A stretch of DNA of 64,000 nt from Szabonella sp046295215 (lineage in GTDB: Bacteria; Pseudomonadota; Alphaproteobacteria; Rhodobacterales; Rhodobacteraceae), in contig JBKBNP010000013.1 in assembly GCA_046295215.1 (NCBI GenBank), forward strand, positions 15,397 through 79,396, in the 5' to 3' direction. Each line of letters opens with the position of its first letter. Within the stretch, counting starts at the first letter, position 1. The translations under genes were made by a program, and so were the position numbers. This document shows, in pieces, positions 1 to 8,172 of the stretch. The notes under the pieces are model-generated. The model worked only from the letters and a program-made list of their open reading frames with translations. It made no database searches and was not told where the DNA came from.

Positions 1-165
1 GTAGGGCGGCACGGCTTCGGGTTCCTGCCCCACGACACCCCGCCAGACACCCCGGACAAGGCCCAGACAATCCGCACCAGCGCCCTTGCAACTGGCCTGA
101 TGGACATAGGGCGTGCCGATCCAGGACCGGGCCTCGTCCAGAATGCGCTCTTGCTGCGGGGTCAT
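1..165 (-). CDS. GTA NlpC/P60 family peptidase (g14), 3' end outside window
   Basis: Only the first 55 codons are inside the window. The ATG at 165 overlaps the stop of the upstream tail gene by ATGA. The N-terminus reads MTPQQERILDEARSWIGTPY and is followed by GADCLGLVR, in which Cys33 is the expected catalytic cysteine of an NlpC/P60 papain-like peptidase. In the Rhodobacter capsulatus GTA the gene at this position (g14) encodes a cell-wall peptidase thought to help the particle cross the recipient envelope. The His and third catalytic residue lie beyond the edge and cannot be checked. The family call is firm from the motif plus synteny. Confidence 0.87.
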   Translation of the reverse strand, partial: MTPQQERILDEARSWIGTPYVHQASCKGAGADCLGLVRGVWRGVVGQEPEAVPPY

Positions 166-1052
166 CGCATCAGGCTCCCGCCATCGTTGAGGCTGCCCGA
201 CGCGGGATAGGCGGTCAGCCAGTCCTCGCCGGGAATGTGCGGAAAGCCTCTGAAATTGAGGAAATTCGCGAATTTGAACCGGCAGGATGCAACGGATTTG
301 TCGCACCCGGCCTCGACGCGGAGCAGGTCGCCGTCCGCGACCGGCGCGCCCAGACGTTGCCACAGCTCGACCGTGCGGCCAGTCGCGTCGAGCCGGTCCC
401 GCTTGACCACACCGACCAGCCCGGTCGCAGCCCCTGTCAGAACCTCAAGGCGCCCGCGTTCGAACCAGCGATCCGCAAGATCCGTAATGCCGGACAGATG
501 GAACCGCAGCCGGTCCTGGCGGACCTCTGCCGCGGCCTCCACAGTGAAACCCGGCTGCGTCAGGTCGAACCGGCAGGACCGGCCCCCCAGAATCGCTGCA
601 CATTTGCGCTGATAGCTGCGTCCCTGCGGCTGATTGAGAAGCTCCGCAAGGCCGCGCATTTCGGCCTTGAAGGCCCCTCCGGCCCGCTGGATCTCCCCGA
701 TGGACCCCTTGAACTGCAACCGCCGCTGATCCGGCTCCGCCCAGTTCACCAGCCAGATCGACAATTCCGCCCCGTCGAACCGCCCGGCCATCAGGTCGGC
801 CTCGGTCACCGAAATGTCCGACAGCGCCCCCATCGCCTCGCTGTTGTCCACCGACAGCCCGCTGGTCTGCTGCAAGGCCTGCGCCGTCAGCCCGGTTCCG
901 GCACGAAACGCCATTCCGTCAAAGAAAATGTCGCGGTCATGGTCGGTGAACCCATGCACCATACCGTCCTTGCGCCGGATCGCCCAGGCGTTGCACAGGG
1001 TCGTGATCCCCTGCCCCAGATGGGCAAGCAGTCCGTTGCCGGGCGCCGTCAT
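162..1052 (-). CDS. GTA baseplate/tail protein g13 (DUF2163 / phage BR0599-like)
   Basis: A 296-residue protein, close to the usual length of GTA g13. The N-terminal two thirds match the DUF2163 layout (start MTAPGNGLLAHLGQGITTLC) and the C-terminal part has the BR0599-like segment with CDKSVASCRFKF and FRGFPHIPGEDWL. In GTA particles this family builds part of the baseplate/megatron region at the tail tip. The ATG at 1052 overlaps the stop of g12 by 4 nt and its own stop overlaps g14 by 4 nt, so translation is probably coupled along the cluster. No frameshift or truncation is visible. Confidence 0.88.
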   Translation of the reverse strand: MTAPGNGLLAHLGQGITTLCNAWAIRRKDGMVHGFTDHDRDIFFDGMAFRAGTGLTAQALQQTSGLSVDNSEAMGALSDISVTEADLMAGRFDGAELSIWLVNWAEPDQRRLQFKGSIGEIQRAGGAFKAEMRGLAELLNQPQGRSYQRKCAAILGGRSCRFDLTQPGFTVEAAAEVRQDRLRFHLSGITDLADRWFERGRLEVLTGAATGLVGVVKRDRLDATGRTVELWQRLGAPVADGDLLRVEAGCDKSVASCRFKFANFLNFRGFPHIPGEDWLTAYPASGSLNDGGSLMR

Positions 1053-1681
1053 ACCCGCAACTCCACCACCGGGACCGATGGCACATCCCCGGCACGGAAG
1101 GACGCAACCGAGGTCTGGATCCGGTCGGTATCGAACCGCACCGGCACGTCGAACTCGAAGCCCGCCGTCACGATGACGCCGGTATCGGGGGGCGTCACGA
1201 AATGCACCAGCCCCGTTGCGGCATCCACCGAATAATCCAGCGTTTCCACCTTGCGGTCCCCCTCCAGCGCCACGATCACGCTGCCCGCGACAGGTTTGCG
1301 GATCGGCCGGACATAGGTCTCGTCCCCGGAGCGATAGGTCTTGACCAGCGCAAATTCCCTGCGCTGGCCGTCCCCCACCCCGAGGATCTGGTCGGTTTCC
1401 TCGACAGGTTTCGAGGCGCGGCCGGATTTGTAATCGGCCCAGTCCTTCCAGCGAAAACCATGCAACTGTCCGCGCCGCGCCTCGAAAAAGGCAATCAGCG
1501 TTTCCACATCGTCCAGACTGCGCAATCCCAGCCCCGCGTCGTAGCGGCGGCGCGACTCCGCCCAGGGGGTGTTGCGTTCCTCGAACCCGTTGACCAGCGT
1601 CACGATCTCGGTGCGCCGTTCCGGCCCGCCGACCGACCCGAAGCTGAGATTGGCCGGAAAGCGTATCTCATGAAATCCCAT
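1049..1681 (-). CDS. GTA distal tail protein g12 (DUF2460 / TIGR02217)
   Basis: A 210-residue protein starting MGFHEIRFPANLSFGS, followed by a segment ending FRWKDWADYKS; both are hallmarks of the DUF2460/TIGR02217 tail family. In R. capsulatus GTA g12 is a distal tail/baseplate component. The gene begins 9 nt after the tape-measure stop and ends in an ATGA overlap with g13, keeping the order g11-g12-g13 of known clusters. The ATG at 1681 is the only sensible start, since the conserved N-terminus begins there. Intact throughout. Confidence 0.88.
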   Translation of the reverse strand: MGFHEIRFPANLSFGSVGGPERRTEIVTLVNGFEERNTPWAESRRRYDAGLGLRSLDDVETLIAFFEARRGQLHGFRWKDWADYKSGRASKPVEETDQILGVGDGQRREFALVKTYRSGDETYVRPIRKPVAGSVIVALEGDRKVETLDYSVDAATGLVHFVTPPDTGVIVTAGFEFDVPVRFDTDRIQTSVASFRAGDVPSVPVVELRV

Positions 1682-1690
1682 GTCCTCACC

Positions 1691-2344
1691 TCACCTGTTG
1701 CGCTGGCCACGGGCGAGCGCGCGCGACGCCTGCGCCGCGATCTGGCTTTGCGACCGCTGGAAGCCCTGCACATCGGGAGTGGAAATGTTCATCACCACCG
1801 TAACGGGCCGCCCCCAGCCCCCCGCCTGCACGCCGAGCCGCCCATCGGGCCCGCGCGCCAGCGGCATGATCGCCTCCGGTCCCGCCTCCCCCATCAGCCC
1901 CGTCCCCCCCCGCATCGGAAAGGCGGTCGGCTGGGCCACGATGCCGCCCTTGGCAAAGGGCATGACGCGGCCGTGGGTGAAGGCGCCACCCTTTTCGAAG
2001 GGCATCAGCCCGCCGAGCAGGCTGTTCACCCCCTGCGCCACAAAGCCGCCAAGCGCGTTCTGCACCGGCCTCATCGCCACCGAATAGGCCGTGTTCGCCA
2101 TGCTCTGCGCGACACCCTTCAGCGCATCCGACAGTTTCATCCCGTCGAATACCAGCCCGTCAAAGGCACGCCGCAATCCCGACCCGATGCCGTTGGACAG
2201 GCTGTTGACCTCGCGCCCGGTGAACACAAGGCTGTCGCGCATCCGTGCCAGCTCACCGTCAAAGGCCCCGACCATCCCGGCCGCCCCGCCGAGTGTCGTT
2301 TCCAGCGCGGCGATCTGGTCCTCAAGCCGCTCAATATCCGCCAT
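1691..2344 (-). CDS. GTA tail tape measure protein g11
   Basis: A 217-residue protein with an N-terminal alpha-helical stretch (MADIERLEDQIAALETTLGG) and a glycine-rich C-terminal half containing MPFEKGGAF and MPFAKGGIV repeats and GEAGPEAIMPL, typical of the short tape measure proteins of GTAs. The small size fits the very short tail of GTA particles. It overlaps the preceding small ORF (g10.1) by 14 nt. Tape-measure function comes from family knowledge and synteny; nothing in the sequence directly measures tail length. Confidence 0.87.
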   Translation of the reverse strand: MADIERLEDQIAALETTLGGAAGMVGAFDGELARMRDSLVFTGREVNSLSNGIGSGLRRAFDGLVFDGMKLSDALKGVAQSMANTAYSVAMRPVQNALGGFVAQGVNSLLGGLMPFEKGGAFTHGRVMPFAKGGIVAQPTAFPMRGGTGLMGEAGPEAIMPLARGPDGRLGVQAGGWGRPVTVVMNISTPDVQGFQRSQSQIAAQASRALARGQRNR

Positions 2345-2552
2345 GTTCCGGCTCCTTCCCCATGCGCGGCCCCCTGTCCGGGAAAGCGCGCGACAATTCT
2401 TCCAGCCTTGCGCGGGTGAAAGGCGGCGATGCCGCCTCCGCGCCCAGCATGATCCGCAACTCCCCCGGCGTCAGGTTCCAGAACTCCGCAGGGCGCAGTT
2501 GCAGCCCGCAAAGCCCCGCCCGCATCAGACCCGGCCAGTCGAAACCGCTCAT
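2331..2552 (-). CDS. GTA small tail assembly protein (TIGR02216-like, g10.1)
   Basis: A 73-residue ORF between g10 and the tape measure, overlapping both (4 nt with g10, 14 nt with g11). It begins MSGFDWPGLMRAGLCGL and contains LRPAEFWNLTPGELRIML, the conserved core of the small phage protein family TIGR02216. Its place, just before the tape measure gene, is where tailed phages encode tail assembly chaperones, often as a pair with the gene before. A chaperone role is inferred from position and family. No slippery sequence for a programmed frameshift with g10 was identified. Confidence 0.8.
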   Translation of the reverse strand: MSGFDWPGLMRAGLCGLQLRPAEFWNLTPGELRIMLGAEAASPPFTRARLEELSRAFPDRGPRMGKEPEHGGY

Positions 2553-2869
2553 GGCACCTGCGGCGCTCCGAAGGCGCGCGCCAGCAATTCCGCCGCCACC
2601 CGCGCCGCCTCCACCGGACCTCCGCCGATTTCTACGCTGCGCAGATCGGCGGCCGTTCCCGTCCAGCCGCCGCCCCGCAACCCCGCCACGATCAACGCCA
2701 GCACATCGCGGGTTGAAAACCGTCCCGCCTCGAACCGCTCAACAAGGTCGATCAGCGACCCGGTTTCCAGCGCGGCCTCCAGTTCGGCCAGCGCGCCGAG
2801 CGTCAGCCTGGCCACATGGCGTTCCCCATCCAGCGTCAACGCAACCTCTCCTGCCCAGGGGTTCACCAT
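2549..2869 (-). CDS. GTA tail assembly chaperone-like protein g10
   Basis: A 106-residue protein, MVNPWAGEVALTLDGERH onward, of the gene transfer agent family related to phage tail tube assembly chaperones (PF11836-type). The ATG at 2869 overlaps the g9 stop as TGATG; a GTG three bases upstream at 2872 is an alternative start that would add one residue. The centre of the protein (LGALAELEAALETGSLIDLVERFEAG) looks helical. It lies between the tail tube gene and the tape measure, as in R. capsulatus. Function is inferred by synteny. Confidence 0.83.
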   Translation of the reverse strand: MVNPWAGEVALTLDGERHVARLTLGALAELEAALETGSLIDLVERFEAGRFSTRDVLALIVAGLRGGGWTGTAADLRSVEIGGGPVEAARVAAELLARAFGAPQVP

Positions 2870-3282
2870 CACAGCGCCACAAAGCTGAGCGCACCGGCCG
2901 AGGCCATGCTCAGCTCATAGGTCGCCTCGCCATTGTGGCTGCCCGCATATTCGATGGCGGAAATCTGGAACGGCCCCTCGACAATGCCGAAATCGGGGAT
3001 GACGACCTGAAATCCGGGGATCTCGCCGTCGAAAAAGATCTGGCGCGCGCGTTCATCGGTGTTGGCGTCGCGGAACACGCCGGAGCCAGAGATCGAGGCC
3101 GTCTTGACCCCCGCCCCCGCCAGCAGTTCCCGCCATCCGCCCTGGCTTTCAAGGCTGGTCACATCCACGGTTTCCGCGTTGAAGCTGATGCGCGTGGCCC
3201 GCAGGCCCGCGATGGTCTCGAACAACCCGTCGCCGGTCATGTCGAGCTTGATGAGAAGGTCTTTGCCGTTCTGAACCGCCAT
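2869..3282 (-). CDS. GTA major tail tube protein g9 (TP901-1 family)
   Basis: A 137-residue protein with the signature of the phage major tail protein TP901-1 family: MAVQNGKDLLIKLDMTG, the central VDVTSLESQGGWRELLAG and a C-terminal FQISAIEYAGSHNGEATYEL segment. It would form the stacked hexameric rings of the tail tube. A 59-nt spacer separates it from g8, one of the few non-overlapping junctions here. The ATG at 3282 is preceded on the minus strand by a GGAGATGACCC stretch able to act as ribosome binding site. The call is secure on both sequence and gene order. Confidence 0.9.
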   Translation of the reverse strand: MAVQNGKDLLIKLDMTGDGLFETIAGLRATRISFNAETVDVTSLESQGGWRELLAGAGVKTASISGSGVFRDANTDERARQIFFDGEIPGFQVVIPDFGIVEGPFQISAIEYAGSHNGEATYELSMASAGALSFVAL

Positions 3283-3341
3283 GGGTCATCTCCGATCGTG
3301 ATTGTGGCGCAGTGTCCGCGCCCGTGAAAACTCTGCGCGCG

Positions 3342-3740
3342 CTACACCTCGACCCGCGCGCGGAAACTGAGGTCGATCCGCCGCACCGCGCCGTCCTTCA
3401 GCCTGCGCGCGCTGGCCCGCTGGAAGGCAAGGCTGACCAGCCGCCCCCGCGCCAGTGCCAACGGCACCTGATCCAGCGCATCCGACACCGTCACCGCCAC
3501 GGTCTTTGCCGCCAGAAACCCGTCCGCATCGCTGATGACCGACAGAACCAGCCGATGCACCGCCCCGGCACCCGTCTTGTCGGACGCCTCGCGCACCTCC
3601 TCGGGGCCGATCATCACGAAGGTTCCGCCCGGCCCGCCCTCTGGCACCGCATCCAGCACAGGAACCCCGGCCAGATCCGGCAGGGCCGAGAGCCGCTCAT
3701 AGATCGCCGCCTGAAGGGCCGCCGCCATGCCATAGCTCAT
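3342..3740 (-). CDS. GTA tail terminator-like protein g8 (DUF3168)
   Basis: A 132-residue DUF3168 protein. The frame stays open upstream for another 600 nt, but homology begins at MSYGMAAALQAAIYERL and the ATG at 3740 overlaps the stop of g7 as ATGA, which fixes the start. The C-terminus RRIDLSFRARVEV is typical. The family includes tail completion/terminator proteins that cap the tail tube. The long upstream extension is an accident of high G+C and should not be annotated. Confidence 0.88.
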   Translation of the reverse strand: MSYGMAAALQAAIYERLSALPDLAGVPVLDAVPEGGPGGTFVMIGPEEVREASDKTGAGAVHRLVLSVISDADGFLAAKTVAVTVSDALDQVPLALARGRLVSLAFQRASARRLKDGAVRRIDLSFRARVEV

Positions 3741-4075
3741 TTCTGCACCTCCTCGCGCACGAAGCACCGCAGATAGCGGCCATCCGGGTCGCGTTCCGTC
3801 ACCGCCAGAATGTCGAAAATGCGCGTTCCATCGCGAAATCGCTGCCCCGGCACCGGGCGCTGCGGCGCGCCCACCGGGGCAGCCCGCAGCGTGACACGGT
3901 AGGGGACCGAGGCCAGCAGCATCTCCTCGCCGCCCACCTCGCGCCCTGACCCGGGCAGCACCTCGGCCCAGACCTGTCCGACCGCAGCCCAGGTCAGCGC
4001 ATGGCCGCCCATGCCATCGGCCAGCCGTTCGGGCGCCTCCAGCACGAGCGCGCGATTGAGCCGCACCCCGGTCAT
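3737..4075 (-). CDS. GTA head-tail adaptor g7 (phage head closure family)
   Basis: A 112-residue protein with the head-tail adaptor layout: MTGVRLNRALVLEAPERLAD, a central EVGGEEMLLASVPYRVTLR segment and a C-terminal GTRIFDILAVTERDPDGRYL. This matches the SPP1 gp16-like head closure family, which seals the connector after DNA packaging. Both ends overlap neighbours by ATGA, implying translational coupling. No irregularity is seen. Confidence 0.88.
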   Translation of the reverse strand: MTGVRLNRALVLEAPERLADGMGGHALTWAAVGQVWAEVLPGSGREVGGEEMLLASVPYRVTLRAAPVGAPQRPVPGQRFRDGTRIFDILAVTERDPDGRYLRCFVREEVQK

Positions 4076-4674
4076 GCCGCGCCCCCGCCCAGCACCCGCA
4101 CCGTGCGCCAGCGTTCCAGCAGCAGCACCACCGCATGCGGCAGGCCCGCGCCCTCGCGCATCCCGCCCTCATGGCGCATCTCGTAATATTCGGCGGCCAA
4201 CAGCAGCACCGCCTGCGCCAGATCGGCGGGCAGATCGTCCCAGACCGGCCCGAAACCGGCGTCAAACTCGATCTCCGCCTGACCATCCATCGGAACCTGC
4301 GGAAAGACCCCGCCAAGGGCCAGAAGATGCGGACGGTGGGCATCCGCCCGCAGCCGATAGCGCCCGGCCATCACCTGGACGCCCGCGCCCATCCGGTCCC
4401 GCAATGTAACCGAATGGACATCGGAAACTGGGGCCAGCGGCAGGGCCTGCGCGCTGTCCGACCGCCAGTAATCCAGCGTCAGCCGGAACCGTCGCGTCAG
4501 CAGCGCCTTGTTGATGCGGCCCTCGACCACCGCGATCGCGGCCCTCAGATAGCCCGCCATCAGGGCATCCTGCATCCCGTCTTCGGCAAAGCCGCTCCCC
4601 AGCCGCAGATGGGATTTCAGCGCCGCCACGGGCAGCACCGCACCGGGCACTTCGCTCAGCTCGATCAGCATCAT
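4072..4674 (-). CDS. GTA head-tail connector protein g6
   Basis: About 200 residues, MMLIELSEVPGAVLPVAALK onward, of the phage gp6-like head-tail connector family; the tail of the protein has LLLAAEYYEMRHEGG, usual for the group. Three in-frame upstream ATGs exist (4716, 4689, 4686). The start at 4674 is preferred because GAGGAA lies 5 nt before it and homology begins there; the ATG at 4671 is equally possible. It follows the capsid gene after a 148-nt gap that holds a strong hairpin, so it may be made at a lower level than the capsid. Confidence 0.86.
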   Translation of the reverse strand: MMLIELSEVPGAVLPVAALKSHLRLGSGFAEDGMQDALMAGYLRAAIAVVEGRINKALLTRRFRLTLDYWRSDSAQALPLAPVSDVHSVTLRDRMGAGVQVMAGRYRLRADAHRPHLLALGGVFPQVPMDGQAEIEFDAGFGPVWDDLPADLAQAVLLLAAEYYEMRHEGGMREGAGLPHAVVLLLERWRTVRVLGGGAA

Positions 4675-4785
4675 GTCTTTCCTCATCATGGCCCCCCGGA
4701 AGGATTGGGCGCGCATCCCGCATCGCTCGGACGGAGGGAGCAGCTAGACGACACGGTCGGGGCAAGCCCCCGATACGCGCCCAAA

Positions 4786-4809
4786 GGCCCGGCCCGTCAG
4801 GGCCGGACC
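4786..4809 (-). terminator. Hairpin after the capsid gene (partial terminator)
   Basis: A 10-bp GC stem with one mismatch and a 4-nt loop, 13 nt after the capsid stop codon; on the minus strand it is followed by only three T residues. Such a weak terminator or RNA-stabilising hairpin would let the capsid mRNA accumulate above the downstream tail genes. The structure is read by eye; the effect is inferred. Confidence 0.55.
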
Positions 4810-4822
4810 GTCTGATGCCCGG

Positions 4823-6019
4823 TCAGGAGGTCGCGAATTTCAACAGCTTGATCGCCGCGAAATCGGTCACATCGCCGCCCACACGCTTGGTGGCGTAGAA
4901 CAGCACATGCGGCTTGGCCGAGAAGGGATCGCGCAGGATGCGCAGGTCGGGGCGCTCGGCAATCGTGTAGCCCGCGTTGAAATCGCCGAAGGCAATCGCA
5001 TAGGCATCGGCGGCAATATCGGGCATATCCTCGGCGATCAGCACCGGATAGCCCATCAGGCGTGCCGGTTCGCCCGCGGCCAGACCGTCCGACCACAGGA
5101 AACGGCCATCGGCATCCTTCATCTTGCGCACCGCGCCCGCGGTTTTCGAATTCATCACGAAAGCCGCATTGGCGCGGTAATCCGCCCCCAGCGCATAGAC
5201 CAGATTGACGATGCAATCAGCGGCATTGACCGACGGGAAATCCGCTGCAGCCCCCGAGGGCACATAACCGAGGTTGCCCCAGGTCCAGATGTCATTGTCG
5301 ATCTTGTTCGGCAACAGGAAGCCGCGCGGCTTGTCCACCCCGTCACCATTCACAAAGGCCGCGGCCTCGGCGCGGATGAAGCGCGTCGCGATCTTGCCCG
5401 CCAGCCAGTCCTCGACATTGAAGGCGCTGTCATCCAGCAGACGCTGGCTCGCCTTCGGCATGGCGGACAGCTCATGCAGGCGGATCGAGATGCGCTCCAG
5501 CAGCGGCGTCGTGCTTTCGGTCTGCGGACCCGCCTCCGTGGCCCAGCCCGACCCGACCTCGCTGCGGTCGATCAGCACGTCGAAAGACGTGGCCTCCACC
5601 TGCACCACATTGGCGATGGCGCGGATCGAGGCGGTGGAGACCAGCATCGAGCGGATGGTTTCCGCCGTCTGCGGGTCGACCAGATAGCCGCCATCGGCCG
5701 CAACGGCGGTGGTCATCGCCTTGCCTTCCAGATGCAGGCCGCGCAGCCCGTCATCATCGCCCGACCGCAAATAGGCACCGAACGCTTTCTTGTGGGGCAC
5801 ATCCGCCTCGGCCTGGGCCGAAAGCGCCGGGCGGGCATAGGTCATGGTTTTCCGATCCAGCATGGTGAGTCGCTCTTCCTGTTGTTGCAACGCTGTCTTC
5901 ACTTCGGCCTGAAAGCTGTTGATCTCTTTCAGAAACCCGGCCATCGCGGTTTTCACCTCATGGGCGGTTGGTTGGGCGGCGGACACATCTCCACCGGCCC
6001 GAGCCTTGGTCTCGGTCAT
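4823..6019 (-). CDS. GTA major capsid protein g5 (HK97 fold)
   Basis: A 398-residue HK97-type capsid, the same length as R. capsulatus g5. The start is set at ATG 6019, not at the longer open frame to 6130, because MTETKARAGGDVS begins homology and AGAGGAAA sits upstream. Residues 1 to about 100 are a helical, Gln/Glu-rich delta-like region (FLKEINSFQAEVKTALQQQ) that the g4 protease probably removes. The mature domain has GGYLVDPQTAETIR and the C-terminal VGGDVTDFAAIKLLKF typical of the fold. It lies downstream of the protease gene. Confidence 0.93.
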   Translation of the reverse strand: MTETKARAGGDVSAAQPTAHEVKTAMAGFLKEINSFQAEVKTALQQQEERLTMLDRKTMTYARPALSAQAEADVPHKKAFGAYLRSGDDDGLRGLHLEGKAMTTAVAADGGYLVDPQTAETIRSMLVSTASIRAIANVVQVEATSFDVLIDRSEVGSGWATEAGPQTESTTPLLERISIRLHELSAMPKASQRLLDDSAFNVEDWLAGKIATRFIRAEAAAFVNGDGVDKPRGFLLPNKIDNDIWTWGNLGYVPSGAAADFPSVNAADCIVNLVYALGADYRANAAFVMNSKTAGAVRKMKDADGRFLWSDGLAAGEPARLMGYPVLIAEDMPDIAADAYAIAFGDFNAGYTIAERPDLRILRDPFSAKPHVLFYATKRVGGDVTDFAAIKLLKFATS

Positions 6020-6056
6020 CTCGGTTTTCCTCTGACTTGCTGTGGTTCGCGGCCGG

Positions 6057-6617
6057 TCAGCGCCCGGCCAGTTCCTGCCGCGCATCCTCGAAGATCTGCG
6101 CCAGACTGCGCCAGGTTTCGGCAGGCTCATCGCCCTTGGCCGCCACCCGCGCCTCGGGAAGCATCGGAAAGGTCACCAGCGACACCTCCCAAAGCTCCAG
6201 TTCCGACAGGAGCCGCCGGCCCTTGCCGTCCCGTTCCGCCCTGACGGTGCGATAGCCGATCGACAGCCCGTCGATGGCCCCCGCCGCCAGCAGGGCCGCC
6301 GCCTCGCGACCCTTCTCCACCTCGGCGAGAATGCGGCCCTTGACGTAAAGTCCGGCGCTGTCCTCACGCACCTCATCCCAGATGCCGATGGGCTGCGCGG
6401 GGTCGTGCTGCCACAGCATCTTGACCCGCCGCCCGGCCCCGCCCAGCCGTTTCAGGCTGTCGGCATAGGCCCCCTTCTGGACAATATCGCCCCCCTGATC
6501 CGCCTTGCCGAACAGGCTCGCATAGCCCTCGACCGTCACCCCGTCCGTCACCACGATCCCCGCCTCGGGGGCGTGGAACTTGCGCTCCGGGGCGCCGTGA
6601 ATTCCTTGATATGTCAT
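6057..6617 (-). CDS. GTA prohead protease g4 (HK97 family)
   Basis: A 186-residue serine protease of the HK97 prohead family. The expected catalytic residues are present: His71 in LWQHDPAQPIG, Ser119 in DGLSIGYR and Glu144 in LWEVSLVTFP. It would trim the N-terminal delta region of the g5 capsid during head maturation. The gene lies 37 nt before the capsid ATG and 4 nt after g3.5. A proline/alanine-rich C-terminal tail follows the core and is variable in the family. Confidence 0.92.
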   Translation of the reverse strand: MTYQGIHGAPERKFHAPEAGIVVTDGVTVEGYASLFGKADQGGDIVQKGAYADSLKRLGGAGRRVKMLWQHDPAQPIGIWDEVREDSAGLYVKGRILAEVEKGREAAALLAAGAIDGLSIGYRTVRAERDGKGRRLLSELELWEVSLVTFPMLPEARVAAKGDEPAETWRSLAQIFEDARQELAGR

Positions 6618-6621
6618 TGCC

Positions 6622-6864
6622 TCACCTCATCGCCGCGCGCAAAAGCGCCTCTGCCCCCTGCGTCAGCAGGAAGGCCGCCACCCCGTAGACCCCCAGCCAG
6701 ATCCGCCGTTCCAGCCGGTCGAGCGTGCCTTCGATCTGCCCAAGCCGGTATTCCAGCCCCGACCAGCGTTCCTGCGCCACCCGTTCATTCGCCTCGATCC
6801 GCGCCTGTGCCGCATCGAAACTGTCGTATAGAAACCGTGACCCGCCGCCCCGTGTCCCGCTCAT
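6622..6864 (-). CDS. GTA small protein g3.5, one membrane segment
   Basis: An 80-residue protein beginning MSGTRGGGSRFLYDSFDAAQ. Residues 20-55 form a probable coiled coil (ERVAQERWSGLEYRLGQIEG) and residues 56-72 a hydrophobic segment (LGVYGVAAFLLTQGAEALL). The ATG at 6864 overlaps the portal stop by ATGA, ruling out the longer frame to 6963. R. capsulatus has a similar short gene between portal and protease; its role is not established to my knowledge. Conserved position suggests a real gene. Confidence 0.75.
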   Translation of the reverse strand: MSGTRGGGSRFLYDSFDAAQARIEANERVAQERWSGLEYRLGQIEGTLDRLERRIWLGVYGVAAFLLTQGAEALLRAAMR

Positions 6865-8054
6865 GCCTCCTCCGGCAGGGTGGGCTCCGGCAGGGCAGGC
6901 AGGCCAAGGATCGCGCGCTTTTCGGCAGGCGTCAGGAAATCGGCAGACCCGACCCGCGCCCATTGCTGGTCGCGCTCCACCGCCAGCGCGGGCACCTGGT
7001 CCAGATCGGCGCGCAGTTCCGCCTCCTCGTCACCCCATTGCGCCAGCCAATGCGACAGCGCCGCCGTCACCTTGCCCACAAGCGGCAGCACCGTCAGACG
7101 GAAAAATGCCCGGTTCGCCTCCTGATAATTCGCATAGGTCGCATCCCCGGGTATCCCCAGCAGCATCGGCGGCACGCCGAAGGCAATCGCGATTTCCCGC
7201 GCCGCCGCTTCCTTGGTCTTGTGGAACTCCATGTCCGAGGGGCTGAACCCCATCGGTTTCCAGTCGAGCCCGCCTTCCAGCAGCATCGGCCGCCCGGCAT
7301 TGCGCGCACCCTGATGGTGGCTTTCCATCTCGCTCACCAGCCGGTCATATTGATCGGTGGTCAGCGACGAGGCCCCGTCCGCGCCCCGGTAGACAATCGC
7401 CCCCGAAGGCCGCGCGGCATTGTCCAGCAGCGCCTTGGACCAGCGGGTTGCCGACACATGCACGTCAATTGCCACCGCTGCCGCCTGTAGGGGCGAAAAG
7501 CCGTAATGGTCGTCCTGCGGATGGAAGCTCTTGATGTGGCAGATCGGGGCCGGGCCATCGCCCACCGCGAACCGGTGCTTGCGGTTGCCCACGGTGTAAT
7601 CCCAGGCCACCGGCCAGCCATCGGGGCCGGGCACCACCCCCATGCGGTCGGACCGCAGCACATGCAACTCCCCCGGCATCGTGCCCGTCCCCGGCACCGC
7701 CTCGACATAGGCATTGCCCGACAACAGCAACTGGCCATAGATCGCCTCGAAAAGCTCCGCCCGCCCCTGCACCGGGTTTGGCCGCCGGATCAGATCCATC
7801 ACCGGATGCGCCTCATAACGGCGCTGGCAGTCCTGCAACACGAGCGGAATCGCTGCGGCCGTCTCCGCGATCAGCTTGACCACCCGGAACCCGACCGGAT
7901 TGCCCAGAAACCCGGTCTTGGTCAGGCTCACCGTGTCCCGCGCACTCCAGGCCACACGGCCAGAGCCGGACCAGGCAATCACCGGTCCGGTGGCGGACGC
8001 CTTCTGCTCCACCACTTCGGCGACATTGCCGCGCTTCAGGAAATCGAAAACCAT
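6861..8054 (-). CDS. GTA portal protein g3
   Basis: A 397-residue HK97-type portal, nearly identical in length to R. capsulatus g3. The start is taken at ATG 8054 (MVFDFLKRGNVAEVV), preceded by AGAGGAG; earlier starts up to 8219 would add a low-complexity charged stretch lacking homology. Diagnostic segments include HPVMDLIRRPNPVQGR, LSGNAYVEAVPG, IVYRGADGASSL and GVPPMLLGIPGDATYANYQE. The portal forms the dodecameric DNA channel at one capsid vertex and partners the terminase encoded upstream. Confidence 0.92.
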   Translation of the reverse strand: MVFDFLKRGNVAEVVEQKASATGPVIAWSGSGRVAWSARDTVSLTKTGFLGNPVGFRVVKLIAETAAAIPLVLQDCQRRYEAHPVMDLIRRPNPVQGRAELFEAIYGQLLLSGNAYVEAVPGTGTMPGELHVLRSDRMGVVPGPDGWPVAWDYTVGNRKHRFAVGDGPAPICHIKSFHPQDDHYGFSPLQAAAVAIDVHVSATRWSKALLDNAARPSGAIVYRGADGASSLTTDQYDRLVSEMESHHQGARNAGRPMLLEGGLDWKPMGFSPSDMEFHKTKEAAAREIAIAFGVPPMLLGIPGDATYANYQEANRAFFRLTVLPLVGKVTAALSHWLAQWGDEEAELRADLDQVPALAVERDQQWARVGSADFLTPAEKRAILGLPALPEPTLPEEA

Positions 8055-8172
8055 CTGGGTCAGCTCCTCTCGATCCTTCGGGCCGTCCGGCCCTGCGGAC
8101 CCCTTCGCGCCCCCTCGGGGTCGTTCGGGTCTCGCCATGCATCCGGTTTTCGGACAAATTGTTTTAAGAGTG

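Noticed and set aside
3741..4343. N-terminal extension of the DUF3168 gene
   Set aside because: Overlaps g7 and g6 fully; homology and the ATGA junction place the start at 3740.
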